Notes: generated by a model from the sequence alone, not told the origin. A DNA stretch of 64,000 nt from Cerina sp048266425 (GCA_048266425.1 JBLWZN010000001.1:148044-212043); one strand, 5' to 3'; shown: positions 35,535-44,363, counted from the first letter of the stretch. Numbers and translations: made by a program.

Positions 35535-36102
35535 TTTAATTGTTCTTAATGATTAGTGGTGTTATTTAAAATAGAGTATTTGGAAAGCATCATAAATTTA
35601 GTTAAAATTCTTAAAACATCCTTAATTTTTTTTTGTTAAAGAAACACTCGTTTCGTCGTAACGAAACATACAGGAGCATTTAGTGAAGCCTATTAAAATA
35701 TTTTCCATACCGAACAGAAACTTTGCAACGGCAAACTGCGGAATTCCCCATTAGTAGAGTAATGCGAGGTATTGGGAAAGTCTTATTTTTTTAAATTTTA
35801 TATTTTTTAAACGTAATCCATAGGCTTCATGAACAAGAATAAGTTATGTTACCGTTTAAAATTTTAAGCCGAAAAAGGGAACAATTGCTTTTTATGGTAC
35901 GGGTTGGTCCTTAGGGGATAACACCATACAAATCCCATCCCTACAGAATCGTTTGGTAGGGACACGCTCCAGATTGCCAAACTTGGATCTGACCATTTGT
36001 CCTACCAGTTCCTCAGTTCCTATTCTAATTTATTGCAATTGGGTTAGTTTACAATAATGGAAAATCGATACATGTCTTTAACCCCTCAATAAGTGAAAAT
36101 AA
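35535..36102. other. Intergenic region upstream of arylsulfatase 1
   Basis: 568 AT-rich bases with no coding signal on either strand. It contains the inverted repeat GTTTCGT-CGTA-ACGAAAC at 35650-35667, which is placed as a possible operator for the sulfatase gene. Nothing else was recognised. Confidence 0.4.
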
Positions 36103-36142
36103 AAAGGGCAATTAGAATTATTCTTTTCGTCATTTGCCCTTT
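36103..36142 (-). terminator. Terminator of the bat operon
   Basis: Nine-base stem AAAGGGCAA / TTGCCCTTT followed on the minus strand by T-rich sequence, 18 bases after the batD stop. Confidence 0.75.
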
Positions 36143-36159
36143 CTTGATTGTAGTCTTAG

Positions 36160-37518
36160 CTATTCCTCGGTACTTATGGGATTGAGCCAATCCTTTTGTC
36201 GTTCTCGGATTTCATGTTTTTGAAGTGTCTCTTGCTTTTTTAAAAACCGTTTTCTTGCGGCATTCAACTCCTTGTGAAGTTCAGGGTAATTGGGCCTTAA
36301 GGTAGTGGAATTATTAAAAATCGCCTTTTTTAGAACGACATAATTTTCACGAAGCTCCTCGGTTCCATGATGGACAATAAAATAATCCAAACTACTTTCT
36401 TTAAGATCTAGCTTTAACATCCAAAGCTTGGCCTCATTGAAGAATTTATATCCATTTTTTGCTCTTAGGGACCTACTTACTTTTCTATAAGCATTTTTTT
36501 CTGACCCAATATATTCCGAATATTTTCTTTTGATATAAAAATAAGCCCATCTAATAAAGTAATATGCAACAACTGAGACGGCCAGGACAAGCAGGATCAG
36601 TTTTAAAAACTGCTGCCAGGTCATTCCAAAAATAAGCGTGGCTTTTTGTTCAGGGGCCACTTCGGCCTCGGCTTCCTTTTGTAATTGCTTTTTAATTCCC
36701 GACAAAATTTGCAAATCGGGATTATGGGCTACCTGGATCGTAATGGAATCTATTACGCGTTTATAGTACTTATTGTATCGGTCGTTCCAATAGATAAACT
36801 CTTGTTTGGGCAAAGTAATGGTCCCTTCCTTCTCGAATAAATAATTGACGGTTTCCGACCGAAAAGCGGATACGTAGGTTTTTGTCTTTTCGGTCCTGGT
36901 AATAGGCCTTTTAGGGTAGATACTGACCCCGGGAACGGAATCCCACGTTACGGCGGGAATAAATTCACTCAACGTACCCCCGGCGCTCCTTGAAATGGTA
37001 CGTTGCAATACATCACCTACTTTCACCTTGTCTAAAGGGGCATTCCATTTTTGGGATACATTTAAAGAGCTGGATACCAGCCAGTCATTAGGGTTGACAC
37101 CTAGAGGAACATCCTTGACGGACAATTTTTTCTCTTTGGTAGTTATCGTATGTTTAATGCCCTTTGAATTTTCTGGTCTTGGTGATTCAACCTCGATACT
37201 CAAGGGTGACACTGTAAGTTCTCCGGCCTTCGTAGGAAAAAGATGGTATATAAAATCAACGCCTGTAAATCTTTTGCCTCCAAAAGTCCGACTATTGGGG
37301 ACCGATCTAAAATATACGGTCAATGCCCCTTCTACCTGGATATTCCCGACATCGACACCTGCGGTAAACCAGGTATTCGTATAAACGGAAACCGTCATTT
37401 CCGCCGGTTGGCCAACATATGGCTCCGTTGTGTTCAAAGAGACATAACCCACGAGCTGCTGTCCGAACCCTTGGACCGATATAAATAGGAAAAGTAAAAA
37501 GGCGCACTTCCTTACCAT
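36160..37518 (-). CDS. batD: BatD family protein
   Basis: A 452-residue membrane protein with signal peptide (MVRKCAFLLFLFISVQGFGQ), an immunoglobulin-like BatD domain (VGYVSLNTTEPYVGQPAEMTV) and a transmembrane helix near 305-325, followed by a basic cytoplasmic tail. Bat proteins are linked to oxygen tolerance in Bacteroides and act with VWA proteins and MoxR. It is last in the operon and overlaps the upstream batB-batC gene by seven bases. It is shorter than some BatD proteins of about 600 residues. Confidence 0.85.
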   Translation of the reverse strand: MVRKCAFLLFLFISVQGFGQQLVGYVSLNTTEPYVGQPAEMTVSVYTNTWFTAGVDVGNIQVEGALTVYFRSVPNSRTFGGKRFTGVDFIYHLFPTKAGELTVSPLSIEVESPRPENSKGIKHTITTKEKKLSVKDVPLGVNPNDWLVSSSLNVSQKWNAPLDKVKVGDVLQRTISRSAGGTLSEFIPAVTWDSVPGVSIYPKRPITRTEKTKTYVSAFRSETVNYLFEKEGTITLPKQEFIYWNDRYNKYYKRVIDSITIQVAHNPDLQILSGIKKQLQKEAEAEVAPEQKATLIFGMTWQQFLKLILLVLAVSVVAYYFIRWAYFYIKRKYSEYIGSEKNAYRKVSRSLRAKNGYKFFNEAKLWMLKLDLKESSLDYFIVHHGTEELRENYVVLKKAIFNNSTTLRPNYPELHKELNAARKRFLKKQETLQKHEIRERQKDWLNPISTEE

Positions 37519-39272
37519 TCGTTAGGCGTTTTTTCTTCGGTTATTTTTTTCTTCTTTACCTGGTACTTGAACTTCTTGGTCAAAAACAGGGTGGGGTCGT
37601 CATCCACTTTTCTCATAAGAACATTATTGGGTATCTGTCCCTTACCGGATTTAAAATTGTCCGGTACCTCATCCATTTCCTTGCCAATACGCTTTCCTGT
37701 ATTGGTGGTTTCCTCCAACCGCTGTTTTTCCATATCTTTCTCGGTAGCTTTTTGCCCGCCACCACCTAAATCCTCCTTGGATTTATTTTGTATGTTGTTG
37801 TCCTTTGGAGGCTTTTTATTTAGGGGTACTTTCTTTGTGTTCATGGAGTCGCTACCGGCCAAGACTTGATTTACTTTTCTTAGGTTGTTTTTGGCATTTC
37901 CCATAGTTGAATCCGTAACCACCAATTCTTCAAAAATCCTTTTGGACTTTTCCAGATCTCCCATTTTGGCATACGTCATCCCCAGATTGTATTTGCCGAT
38001 AGACGAGGTATCCTGTTCAAAGGCTTTTTTTGCTTCCGCGTAATCCCCTGCCTTAAAATAAGCCACCCCTTTGTGCAAGGGATCCTTGAATTCCGAGGCC
38101 GCTTTTTTATAATTCTTTTTGTCGTAGTCCATTTGGCCTTGATAATCCTTGGTATACCAGAGGTCAACAAATTTTTGGGTCACGTTTTTTGACACTTTGG
38201 ACGGATCTTTATTATCGGTACAGGAAGTAAACCCGATGATAAACAGTAGCCCGTAAATGGCCCAGCCTTTTCTAAAACTGAAAAGGAAAAAGAAGACCAA
38301 TGGTATCAAGAGCCAATATCCGTTGTCTTCCCAATTTTCTTCCTTATAGCCCTGCTCTTCCGTAAATACCAAATGTTCGCTTATTTCCTTGGCTACGGTC
38401 TTTATATCGCTTTTATCCAAGGTAAGGTCCATAACGTGGATGTTCCGAACCCCTGCCAATGCCTGTTTGGTCTCTATATTTAATTGGGAAGTAACCGTTT
38501 TCCCATTTACCTTTAGGGGATACTTGGAATTGACAAAAGAAGGAACTTCCCCACCGGATTGGGTTGCAAAGGGATATAGGTACAGTATCACATTATTGTC
38601 CTGCATAAAGGCACTGACCTGCTGCACATCCAGACCTTCCAGGTCATCCGTGATCAGAAGAATTTTTCCTTGGGCCTTATTGTCGGTAAAAAGACTGTCC
38701 AGATTCTTGAAGAGGGCATCGAAACCCGTCCCTCTTCCGGGCATCATGGCGGGTTTAAGTCCGTCTATTTGGTCCTCGATTATCTTGTAATCCGTTGTAA
38801 ACGGCACCACGGTATGGGTGGAGGCAGAAAAGACTTGTAAGGCGGTCTCTGCCCTGGGATTGGCATCAAGGAAATCATATATCTTAAATTTGGCCCTTTC
38901 CAATCGGTCGGGGGAAATATCGGAGGTAAGCATACTCTGTGAAAGATCAAGGGCAATGACCAGTTTCGATTTTAGTTTTTTGGCTGGTTCCTTTTCCTGG
39001 TTCCAGGTGGGACCGAGAAATGCAATAAACCCAATTCCGAACAGTAGAAGCAAGGAGATATGGATAAGGCGCGATTTCCATGCCGTTCCTTTTTGGATGA
39101 CATAGGGCTGCAGGTGTTGGGCAATGTTTTTTTTCCAAGTGCTTTTTTCGATATATGCCAAGATGCCTACAAGGACAATGAGACCTATAGGAATAGCCAT
39201 CCAGATATAATCCGGACGTAAAAAATGGAATTTTTCCCAGTCTATTTTTGAAATTTTATCCATTAAGTTCAC
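37512..39272 (-). CDS. BatB-BatC fusion: VWA domain plus tetratricopeptide repeats
   Basis: A 586-residue protein combining two functions often encoded separately. The N-terminal part has membrane helices (about 25-42, 70-88) and a von Willebrand A domain with a MIDAS start DLSQSM. Next come two more hydrophobic segments near 315-345, then a cysteine (GFTSC) reminiscent of a buried lipobox, and TPR units at about 385-470 (KGVAYFKAGDYAEAKKAFEQ, KYNLGMTYAKMGDLEKSKRI). The tail is Lys/Gln/Asp-rich. The internal signal-like junction suggests fusion of a BatB gene with a BatC lipoprotein gene. It overlaps batD, but the gap to batA upstream is filled by a repeat. Confidence 0.85.
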   Translation of the reverse strand: MNLMDKISKIDWEKFHFLRPDYIWMAIPIGLIVLVGILAYIEKSTWKKNIAQHLQPYVIQKGTAWKSRLIHISLLLLFGIGFIAFLGPTWNQEKEPAKKLKSKLVIALDLSQSMLTSDISPDRLERAKFKIYDFLDANPRAETALQVFSASTHTVVPFTTDYKIIEDQIDGLKPAMMPGRGTGFDALFKNLDSLFTDNKAQGKILLITDDLEGLDVQQVSAFMQDNNVILYLYPFATQSGGEVPSFVNSKYPLKVNGKTVTSQLNIETKQALAGVRNIHVMDLTLDKSDIKTVAKEISEHLVFTEEQGYKEENWEDNGYWLLIPLVFFFLFSFRKGWAIYGLLFIIGFTSCTDNKDPSKVSKNVTQKFVDLWYTKDYQGQMDYDKKNYKKAASEFKDPLHKGVAYFKAGDYAEAKKAFEQDTSSIGKYNLGMTYAKMGDLEKSKRIFEELVVTDSTMGNAKNNLRKVNQVLAGSDSMNTKKVPLNKKPPKDNNIQNKSKEDLGGGGQKATEKDMEKQRLEETTNTGKRIGKEMDEVPDNFKSGKGQIPNNVLMRKVDDDPTLFLTKKFKYQVKKKKITEEKTPNEW

Positions 39273-39297
39273 ATTCTCGTTTCAATCGAATCATGGT

Positions 39298-39411
39298 TGA
39301 CCCCTCCGCCCGTTGGGCACCTCCCCTTGAAAAAGGGGAGGACCTAATTTCCCATTTTCAGTTTAAAAGTCCCCTCCTTTTGCCTGAGGGGTGCCGAAGG
39401 CGGAGGGGTAT
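39298..39411. repeat. Palindromic repeat copy A inside the bat operon
   Basis: Outer arms ACCCCTCCGCC..GGCAC at left and their complement (GGTGCC..GGCGGAGGGGT) at right. An inner hairpin CCTCCCCTTGAAAAAGGGGAGG-like stem lies at 39321-39342 and another CCCCTCC..GAGGGG at 39371-39391. It fills the gap between batA and batB-batC. No ORF. Confidence 0.75.
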
Positions 39412-39467
39412 ATTTTATTTTAAATAGATTCCATTTTAAATTATGTAATCCACTCCATTCTAAAGGG

Positions 39468-40457
39468 TCAACCCCTAATCCTTTTATACACCAAAATCAA
39501 ATTGTTGATCAAGACCGCCAGGATTCCGAGTAACAAAGCCGCTCCCAAAGGGTAGTAGTACAATCTGGTCTTTGGTGTAAAGCTATCTTTTTCATACTCA
39601 ATAGGTTCCAGGGTGTCCAATTCTTTGGAAATGGATGCCAAGGTCTCGGAATCCTTAGCATTAAAATATTTTCCGCCCGTCATTTGGGAAATTTCCTTTA
39701 ACGTTTGATCGTCCAAGTCCGAAGCACTACTATTTGGATCTCCAATTCCAATGGTGTAGATTACTGTGGAATCGCGCTTGGCCATATTGGCCGCATCCAA
39801 GGGCAAAATTTCCATCCCGGAATCTACCCCATCCGTAAGTAGCAACATTACCTTACTTTTAATGGTATCCCTTGCAAACAGATCCATTCCTTTTACAATG
39901 GCTTTTCCTATATTGGTCATTTGCCCCGCCATTCCTACGTCTGCCTCGTCCAACATGGTCTGGATGGTAGGCAAATCCGCCGTGAACGGAGCTTGAATGT
40001 AGGCGCTGGAGGCAAAGAACACCAGGCCCATTCGGTCACTTTTTCGTTCGGTAATAAATCCGTGCATAAAATCCTTTACTCCCGTCCAACGGGTCACTTT
40101 TTTCCCGTCCAGGATCCAATCGGTATTGGCCATGCTAAAACTAAGGTCGGCCACGATCAAAAAATTACGCGCCGTTTTTATTTTCCGCTCCGGCTTTCCG
40201 ACCAATTCCGGACCTGCCAAGGCCAATAATAACCCGATCCAAATAAGGTACATCACTACCCAGGCCAACCCGTTTCTTCTTTTCACATAGGATGCCTTTC
40301 TGGGCTTTTGTCCCGAAACCTGGGCTGCATTCCTAAAATAGGCATATTGCAGTGCCGTGCTCTTGTTCTTAATGGCCGGCAACAGCCAATACACCAGCAA
40401 GGGCAGGGGCAAAAGAATAGCTACTATTGGGTATGCAAAGTGAAAATTATCAGGCAT
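39468..40457 (-). CDS. batA: BatA: VWA domain membrane protein
   Basis: A 329-residue protein with an N-terminal helix (8-27), a second near 60-78, a VWA domain with MIDAS DLSFS (VADLSFSMANTDW) and a C-terminal helix (about 300-320), the layout of BatA/aerotolerance proteins. VWA domains bind partner proteins through a metal ion. Its start overlaps the stop of the upstream DUF4381-like gene by eight bases. Expression and assembly with MoxR and the other Bat proteins is expected from context. Confidence 0.88.
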   Translation of the reverse strand: MPDNFHFAYPIVAILLPLPLLVYWLLPAIKNKSTALQYAYFRNAAQVSGQKPRKASYVKRRNGLAWVVMYLIWIGLLLALAGPELVGKPERKIKTARNFLIVADLSFSMANTDWILDGKKVTRWTGVKDFMHGFITERKSDRMGLVFFASSAYIQAPFTADLPTIQTMLDEADVGMAGQMTNIGKAIVKGMDLFARDTIKSKVMLLLTDGVDSGMEILPLDAANMAKRDSTVIYTIGIGDPNSSASDLDDQTLKEISQMTGGKYFNAKDSETLASISKELDTLEPIEYEKDSFTPKTRLYYYPLGAALLLGILAVLINNLILVYKRIRG

Positions 40458-40971
40458 GCTTTTGTATCCATTTTTTACTCATTTGTGCAAAATCGTCCTT
40501 GTTAAAATTAGCACTAGGGCTTAACTCTCCTTTATAAATAGCCGATTCAATTACCTCTTGATATCGGCCAAAGTTTACCCCGTCTACCTTTCTATCCAAA
40601 AACTGTAGCCATTCTTCCCCGTTTAGGGAGGCAACCTCTATCCTTTGATATGTGTAAAGCGCGGTTTGTTTTATCAAGAACAATACCTTGGATACGAAGG
40701 TGCTTTCTGATAGGGAACTGTCCTGCTCCATAGTTTCTATAGCTTGCACCGCATCCCGTCTGTACTGCTGACCTTTGTAATGTTGGTATATTTTATAGAC
40801 GATGTAAATTAGCAACAGCACCAATAAAATGAACGTTACCTTCCATCCGATCGTATCAAAACTAAATGGGATGGGAGCAGGCTCCATAATGCCATCCAAT
40901 TGTAGACCGTCGGCCGGGGCGACATTGAAGATGGTGTCTTGGAGCGATATGTACAGTGTGCTAAATATCAT
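40450..40971 (-). CDS. DUF4381-like membrane protein of the bat operon
   Basis: A 173-residue protein with one transmembrane helix (about 42-62, KVTFILLVLLLIYIVYKIY) and a soluble C-terminal domain rich in aromatic and charged residues (NGEEWLQFLDRKV). This position between the DUF58 and batA genes is the usual place of DUF4381 proteins in bat-type operons. No enzymatic motif is present. It probably assists assembly of the VWA proteins. Gene overlap with batA supports coupling. Confidence 0.75.
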   Translation of the reverse strand: MIFSTLYISLQDTIFNVAPADGLQLDGIMEPAPIPFSFDTIGWKVTFILLVLLLIYIVYKIYQHYKGQQYRRDAVQAIETMEQDSSLSESTFVSKVLFLIKQTALYTYQRIEVASLNGEEWLQFLDRKVDGVNFGRYQEVIESAIYKGELSPSANFNKDDFAQMSKKWIQKHA

Positions 40972-41099
40972 TTGGGCTTTTACTTCTTGTGTTATTAGGT
41001 TATTCTGTTATTTAATTATTATTCTCAACTTCAAAACATTTATCTGGAGTAGAATTATTTGATTGAAAATAATTGCACCTCCAATATTTCCTTGTCCTG

Positions 41100-41217
41100 T
41101 TCCACCTCCACCAGCCCCTCCCAAGGAGGGAAGCCGATTCTTCCGGAAACCGATTGTTTCATTTGATCAACCACGGATTCCCTCCTTTTGATGGAGGGGT
41201 GCCGATAGGCGGGGTGG
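41100..41217. repeat. Palindromic repeat copy B, abutting the DUF559 gene
   Basis: Contains GCCCCTCCCAAGGAGGG, then 41125-41199 homologous to copy D at 27115-27188, and ends with GGAGGGGTGCCG..GGCGGGGTGG. The frame-restored stop of the DUF559 gene lies at its right edge (41218-41220), so repeat and gene are directly joined. Confidence 0.7.
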
Positions 41218-41584
41218 TTACCCATTAAATCTTGCTTTAATACCTTCCATTACCATGTCTAATTGTTCAAAACCAATTTGTTTTCAAATCGGAGAACAAT
41301 AAAACCCAACGCTCTAACTTTTTCGTTCTTTTATCATCATAATTATCGGAAACTGCATTATTATGAACTTCTCCATCGAGTTCAACTATAAGCTTTTCCT
41401 GGGGGCAATAAAAATCGACGATAAAATTGTCAATACTTTGTTGCCTCCTAAATTTTCTGCCTTCCAATCGTCTGCCCTGTAATGCTTTCCATAGCATGGA
41501 TTCGGCCTTTGTAGTATTATTTCGCAGTTCCTTTCTATACTTTTCAAGATACTTTCTATTGTGTAATGAACGGTTCATTTTCAA
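41218..41584 (-). pseudogene. DUF559 (VSR-like) endonuclease gene with two frameshifts near its 3' end
   Basis: The first 91 codons encode a normal DUF559 protein: NNTTKAESMLWKAL, GRKFRRQQSID, then FIVDFYCPQEKLIVELDGEVH with the PD-(D/E)xK-type residues D57, E68 and D70. The frame then breaks near 41311 (one base lost, GAGGCG to GAGCG inferred). The next frame reads LGFIVLRFENKLVLNN, and a second one-base loss near 41262 leads into LDMVMEGIKARFNG and a stop at 41218-41220. Untreated, the ORF ends at 41267 after an altered tail. Restoring both bases gives the expected C-terminus of the family. It is either a recent pseudogene or a sequencing artefact. Confidence 0.8.
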
Positions 41585-41626
41585 TAATTCCTATTCAAAG
41601 AAATGATTGCGAGTTAATTTAAAATT

Positions 41627-41730
41627 ACCCCTCCGCCTGTGGCACCCCGCCAGAATGGCCATGTCGGGCTGGCTTTCGGACGGGGAATGATTTTGTCGGG
41701 CTGGCTCCCCTTGAAAAAAGGGCAGGACCT
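41627..41730. repeat. Palindromic repeat copy C with internal insertion
   Basis: ACCCCTCCGCC..GGCACC (41627-41646) and TCCCCTTGAAAAAAGGG..AGGACCT (41706-41730) correspond to the contiguous left arm of copy A at 39299-39345. Here a 59-base insert (41647-41705) separates them. The 13-base TGTCGGGCTGGCT occurs within the insert (41662-41674) and across its right edge (41694-41706). It lies 42 bases upstream of the DUF559 start. Confidence 0.7.
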
Positions 41731-41882
41731 GTTTAACAGCACTTTTTAGCAATCGACAACATGTATTTAATTCTTGACTTCTTTCCCCTCAATTTAAAAA
41801 TCCACTTACACTCCAAGACATTCATAACTATTGTATTACACCTCTTCAACGTATCTCCTTCTTCCGTAATGCCAAAGCCAAA

Positions 41883-42824
41883 CTAAGATTTGTATTTGGA
41901 AAAAAACTCGATCAACTGGTCTTCCAATGGATCCACCGTATTTATTTTGAACATGGTGATCCCGTATTTCTCTACTTCGGATTTAAAATTTTTATAGTTG
42001 GCCAAGAAATCATCCTCCAGGTCTTTATTTAGCTTATTGTTATTGGCCTTTACCTGAATCTGCTCCACTCGGTTGCTCAACGCAATTTTCTCGTGGGGCA
42101 GTTGCTCTTCCATAGGGTCGTAGACCTTGATAAGTATCACATCGTTATGCTCGGACAACATACTGTAATATTTTAGGGTCTCCGGATTATATCGACAAAA
42201 ATCACTGATAATTATAGTTAAATAATCATGGGTGACAATATTCTGTACTTTATGGATTACCTCCTTTATCGACTCATCAAAGTTATAGGCCGGTTGTTCG
42301 TATATGCTATGGTTTGCATCCACGACTTTCTGTAAGAAACGCAATATATTTTCCCTGTTCCTTTTAGGGGTTATCAAATCATAATCCCCGCCCTTAAAGA
42401 CCATACCGCCGATTCTATCCCCGCCCTTTAAAATTTTATAGGCGGCAATGGCGGCCAGTTCGGCGGCAACAACGGATTTGGTCTTACTAGCAGAGCCGAA
42501 TCCCATTGAAGGGGATTGATCAACAAAAATGAAGGCAGGTTTTTCTTTTTCCTCCGTAAAGACCTTGGTGTGGGTTTCCCCCGTCTTTGCAGTAACGTTC
42601 CAATCAATATTCCGGATGTCGTCCCCGATCACATAAGGCCGGGCCTCCTCAAAATCCAATCCCCTTCCCCGCAGCCGGGAAGCATAACGACCGGAAAGAA
42701 CGCTATTCGATTTTTGCCTTCCCGCATTAAAGTTCAAGACCGTGTTGAGCCACTCGAGCTTCAATAAATGTTCAAGGGATATAAAAATGAGGTTGTCTAT
42801 TTTTTTTTCTTTCATTGATTTCAA
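41883..42824 (-). CDS. DUF58 domain protein of the bat operon
   Basis: A 313-residue soluble protein with the DUF58 signature (SGRYASRLRGRGLDFEEARPYVIGDDIRNIDW) and a VWA-like fold including DQSPSM. Such proteins accompany MoxR ATPases and Bat proteins and probably act as adaptors in their assembly. It is separated from moxR by 102 bases and from the next operon gene by about 0.9 kb containing the repeats and the DUF559 gene. The ATG at 42824 or three codons later could be the start. Confidence 0.9.
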   Translation of the reverse strand: MKSMKEKKIDNLIFISLEHLLKLEWLNTVLNFNAGRQKSNSVLSGRYASRLRGRGLDFEEARPYVIGDDIRNIDWNVTAKTGETHTKVFTEEKEKPAFIFVDQSPSMGFGSASKTKSVVAAELAAIAAYKILKGGDRIGGMVFKGGDYDLITPKRNRENILRFLQKVVDANHSIYEQPAYNFDESIKEVIHKVQNIVTHDYLTIIISDFCRYNPETLKYYSMLSEHNDVILIKVYDPMEEQLPHEKIALSNRVEQIQVKANNNKLNKDLEDDFLANYKNFKSEVEKYGITMFKINTVDPLEDQLIEFFSKYKS

Positions 42825-42894
42825 TCCATTAACGCAATCAACACCTCCCTCAATTCCTCTTTTTTAGGTAGGAAGTATCGGTACTATTGTCAAA

Positions 42895-42920
42895 GGCTCC
42901 TCCCTTAGGAGGAAGGGAGC
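42895..42920. repeat. Short imperfect palindrome between moxR and DUF58
   Basis: GGCTCCTCCCTTAGGAGG then AAGGGAGC, a C/T-rich hairpin in the third enlarged gap of the operon. It resembles the core of the larger palindromic repeats but is too short to assign firmly. Confidence 0.4.
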
Positions 42921-42926
42921 TTCATG

Positions 42927-43901
42927 TTACGCTACTACGGCCACCTGCTCCAATATCTTGTCGATGATCTGACCTACGGTAATCCCTTCGGCCCTGGCCT
43001 TGTAGCTGAGTGCGATACGGTGCCGGAGGACATCCTTGACAACCGCATGTATGTTGTCCGGGGAAACAAAATCCGATCCCTGCATCCAAGCGTTCACCCG
43101 GCTGCAGCGATCCAGTGCAATAGTTCCCCTGGGGCTCGCCCCAAAAGAGATATATTCCCGTAGTTCTTGGCTGAAACGTTCTGGATATCTCGTAGCAGAA
43201 ATAAGGCTTACCATGTACTTCTCCAACTCTTCCGTCACCTTTATTTTGCCGATTTCTTCCCTGGCATCAAAAATATGCTGTTGGGAAATGGTTTCCGGTT
43301 TTTCGGTTTTGGCCCCTGTCCTTTGCGCCACTTCTTGCTTGTTAAGGTGCAGTATGCCCAATTCAGCTACATCATCCGGATAATCGATAATCACGTGCAT
43401 GATAAAACGGTCCATTTGGGCTTCGGGAAGGGGATAGGTGCCTTCCTGCTCAATAGGGTTTTGGGTGGCCATTACCATAAATAGTTTTTCCATGGGATAG
43501 GTCTTACCAGCTACGGTCACCTGTCTTTCCTCCATGGCCTCCAAAAGGGCGGATTGTACCTTGGCCGGGGATCTATTGATCTCATCGGCGAGGATAAGGT
43601 TGCTAAAAATAGGGCCACGTTGAAATACAAACTTTTCCTTTTCCGTTGGCTGATAGATTTCTGTTCCCGTAACATCGCTGGGCAGGAGGTCGGGGGTAAA
43701 TTGAATCCGGCTTAGGTCGCAATCCAAATATTTGGCCAAGGTCTTGATGGCCCTGGTCTTTGCCAATCCCGGTAGACCTTCCAAAAGCATATTGCCATCG
43801 GCCAACAGTACCAGAATAATACGGTCTATTAAATTTTCCTGCCCGATAATGGATTTGGACATCTCGGACTTTAACGTTGTGATTGCTTCAAAAGGACTCA
43901 T
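42927..43901 (-). CDS. MoxR family AAA+ ATPase
   Basis: A 324-residue ATPase at the head of the bat operon. Walker A is EGLPGLAKT, Walker B LADEINRSP, followed by sensor 1 MATQNP and the ExxGTYPLPEAQMDRF stretch unique to MoxR proteins. MoxR ATPases act as chaperones for VWA-domain proteins, here presumably BatA, BatB and DUF58. It starts a transcription unit leading to batD. Confidence 0.94.
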   Translation of the reverse strand: MSPFEAITTLKSEMSKSIIGQENLIDRIILVLLADGNMLLEGLPGLAKTRAIKTLAKYLDCDLSRIQFTPDLLPSDVTGTEIYQPTEKEKFVFQRGPIFSNLILADEINRSPAKVQSALLEAMEERQVTVAGKTYPMEKLFMVMATQNPIEQEGTYPLPEAQMDRFIMHVIIDYPDDVAELGILHLNKQEVAQRTGAKTEKPETISQQHIFDAREEIGKIKVTEELEKYMVSLISATRYPERFSQELREYISFGASPRGTIALDRCSRVNAWMQGSDFVSPDNIHAVVKDVLRHRIALSYKARAEGITVGQIIDKILEQVAVVA

Positions 43902-44311
43902 ATTACTTGATTGTTTATTTATATAGCGTTTTTAGATCCTATTCCGAATGAATAATGTTTTCAGTTAATGGCTCATGTTTAAAAATAAAATATTTAACAG
44001 TAAGACGGTAAAATGAAACCATACGAAAAAATTATTCCCGGGATTACCAAATTCGAACATACTTAAATTGATCCACATATAACCCAGTATTCGCTTAAAT
44101 TCAAATTTATCCTTTTAGGTTACACATTTAGGAAACTACACGGTAAATCGGACAGCGACACCATTAAATATTTTCCAAGTCGGGGCATTATTGGAAATCT
44201 AAAAAGTAAACCAATTGAACACTTTGGCAAGGTTTAGATCTTATAATTTTTCCTTTCTATGGAATATGCAGAACACCCGGTATCTTTCTATTTTCAAAAT
44301 AGAATGAGTAT
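43902..44311. other. Intergenic region with an interrupted plus-strand reading frame
   Basis: From ATG 44013, 17 codons (MKPYEKIIPGITKFEHT) lead to TAA at 44064. The same frame then stays open for 56 more codons to TAG at 44235, with ordinary-looking sequence (LHGKSDSDTIKYFPSRGIIG). This could be a decayed small gene or chance. The rest is AT-rich and must hold the moxR promoter on the minus strand. Confidence 0.25.
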
Positions 44312-44340
44312 AAAAAAGGCCGCCCATAAGACGGCCTTTT
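44312..44340 (-). terminator. Terminator of arylsulfatase 2
   Basis: Stem AAAAGGCCG / CGGCCTTTT followed on the minus strand by T-rich sequence, 23 bases after the sulfatase stop. Confidence 0.85.
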
Positions 44341-44363
44341 CTATTTATCAAAATCGAATTAAT

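Noticed and set aside
41100..41740. CRISPR array
   Set aside because: The repeats are few, long and palindromic, without regular short spacers, and no cas genes are present.
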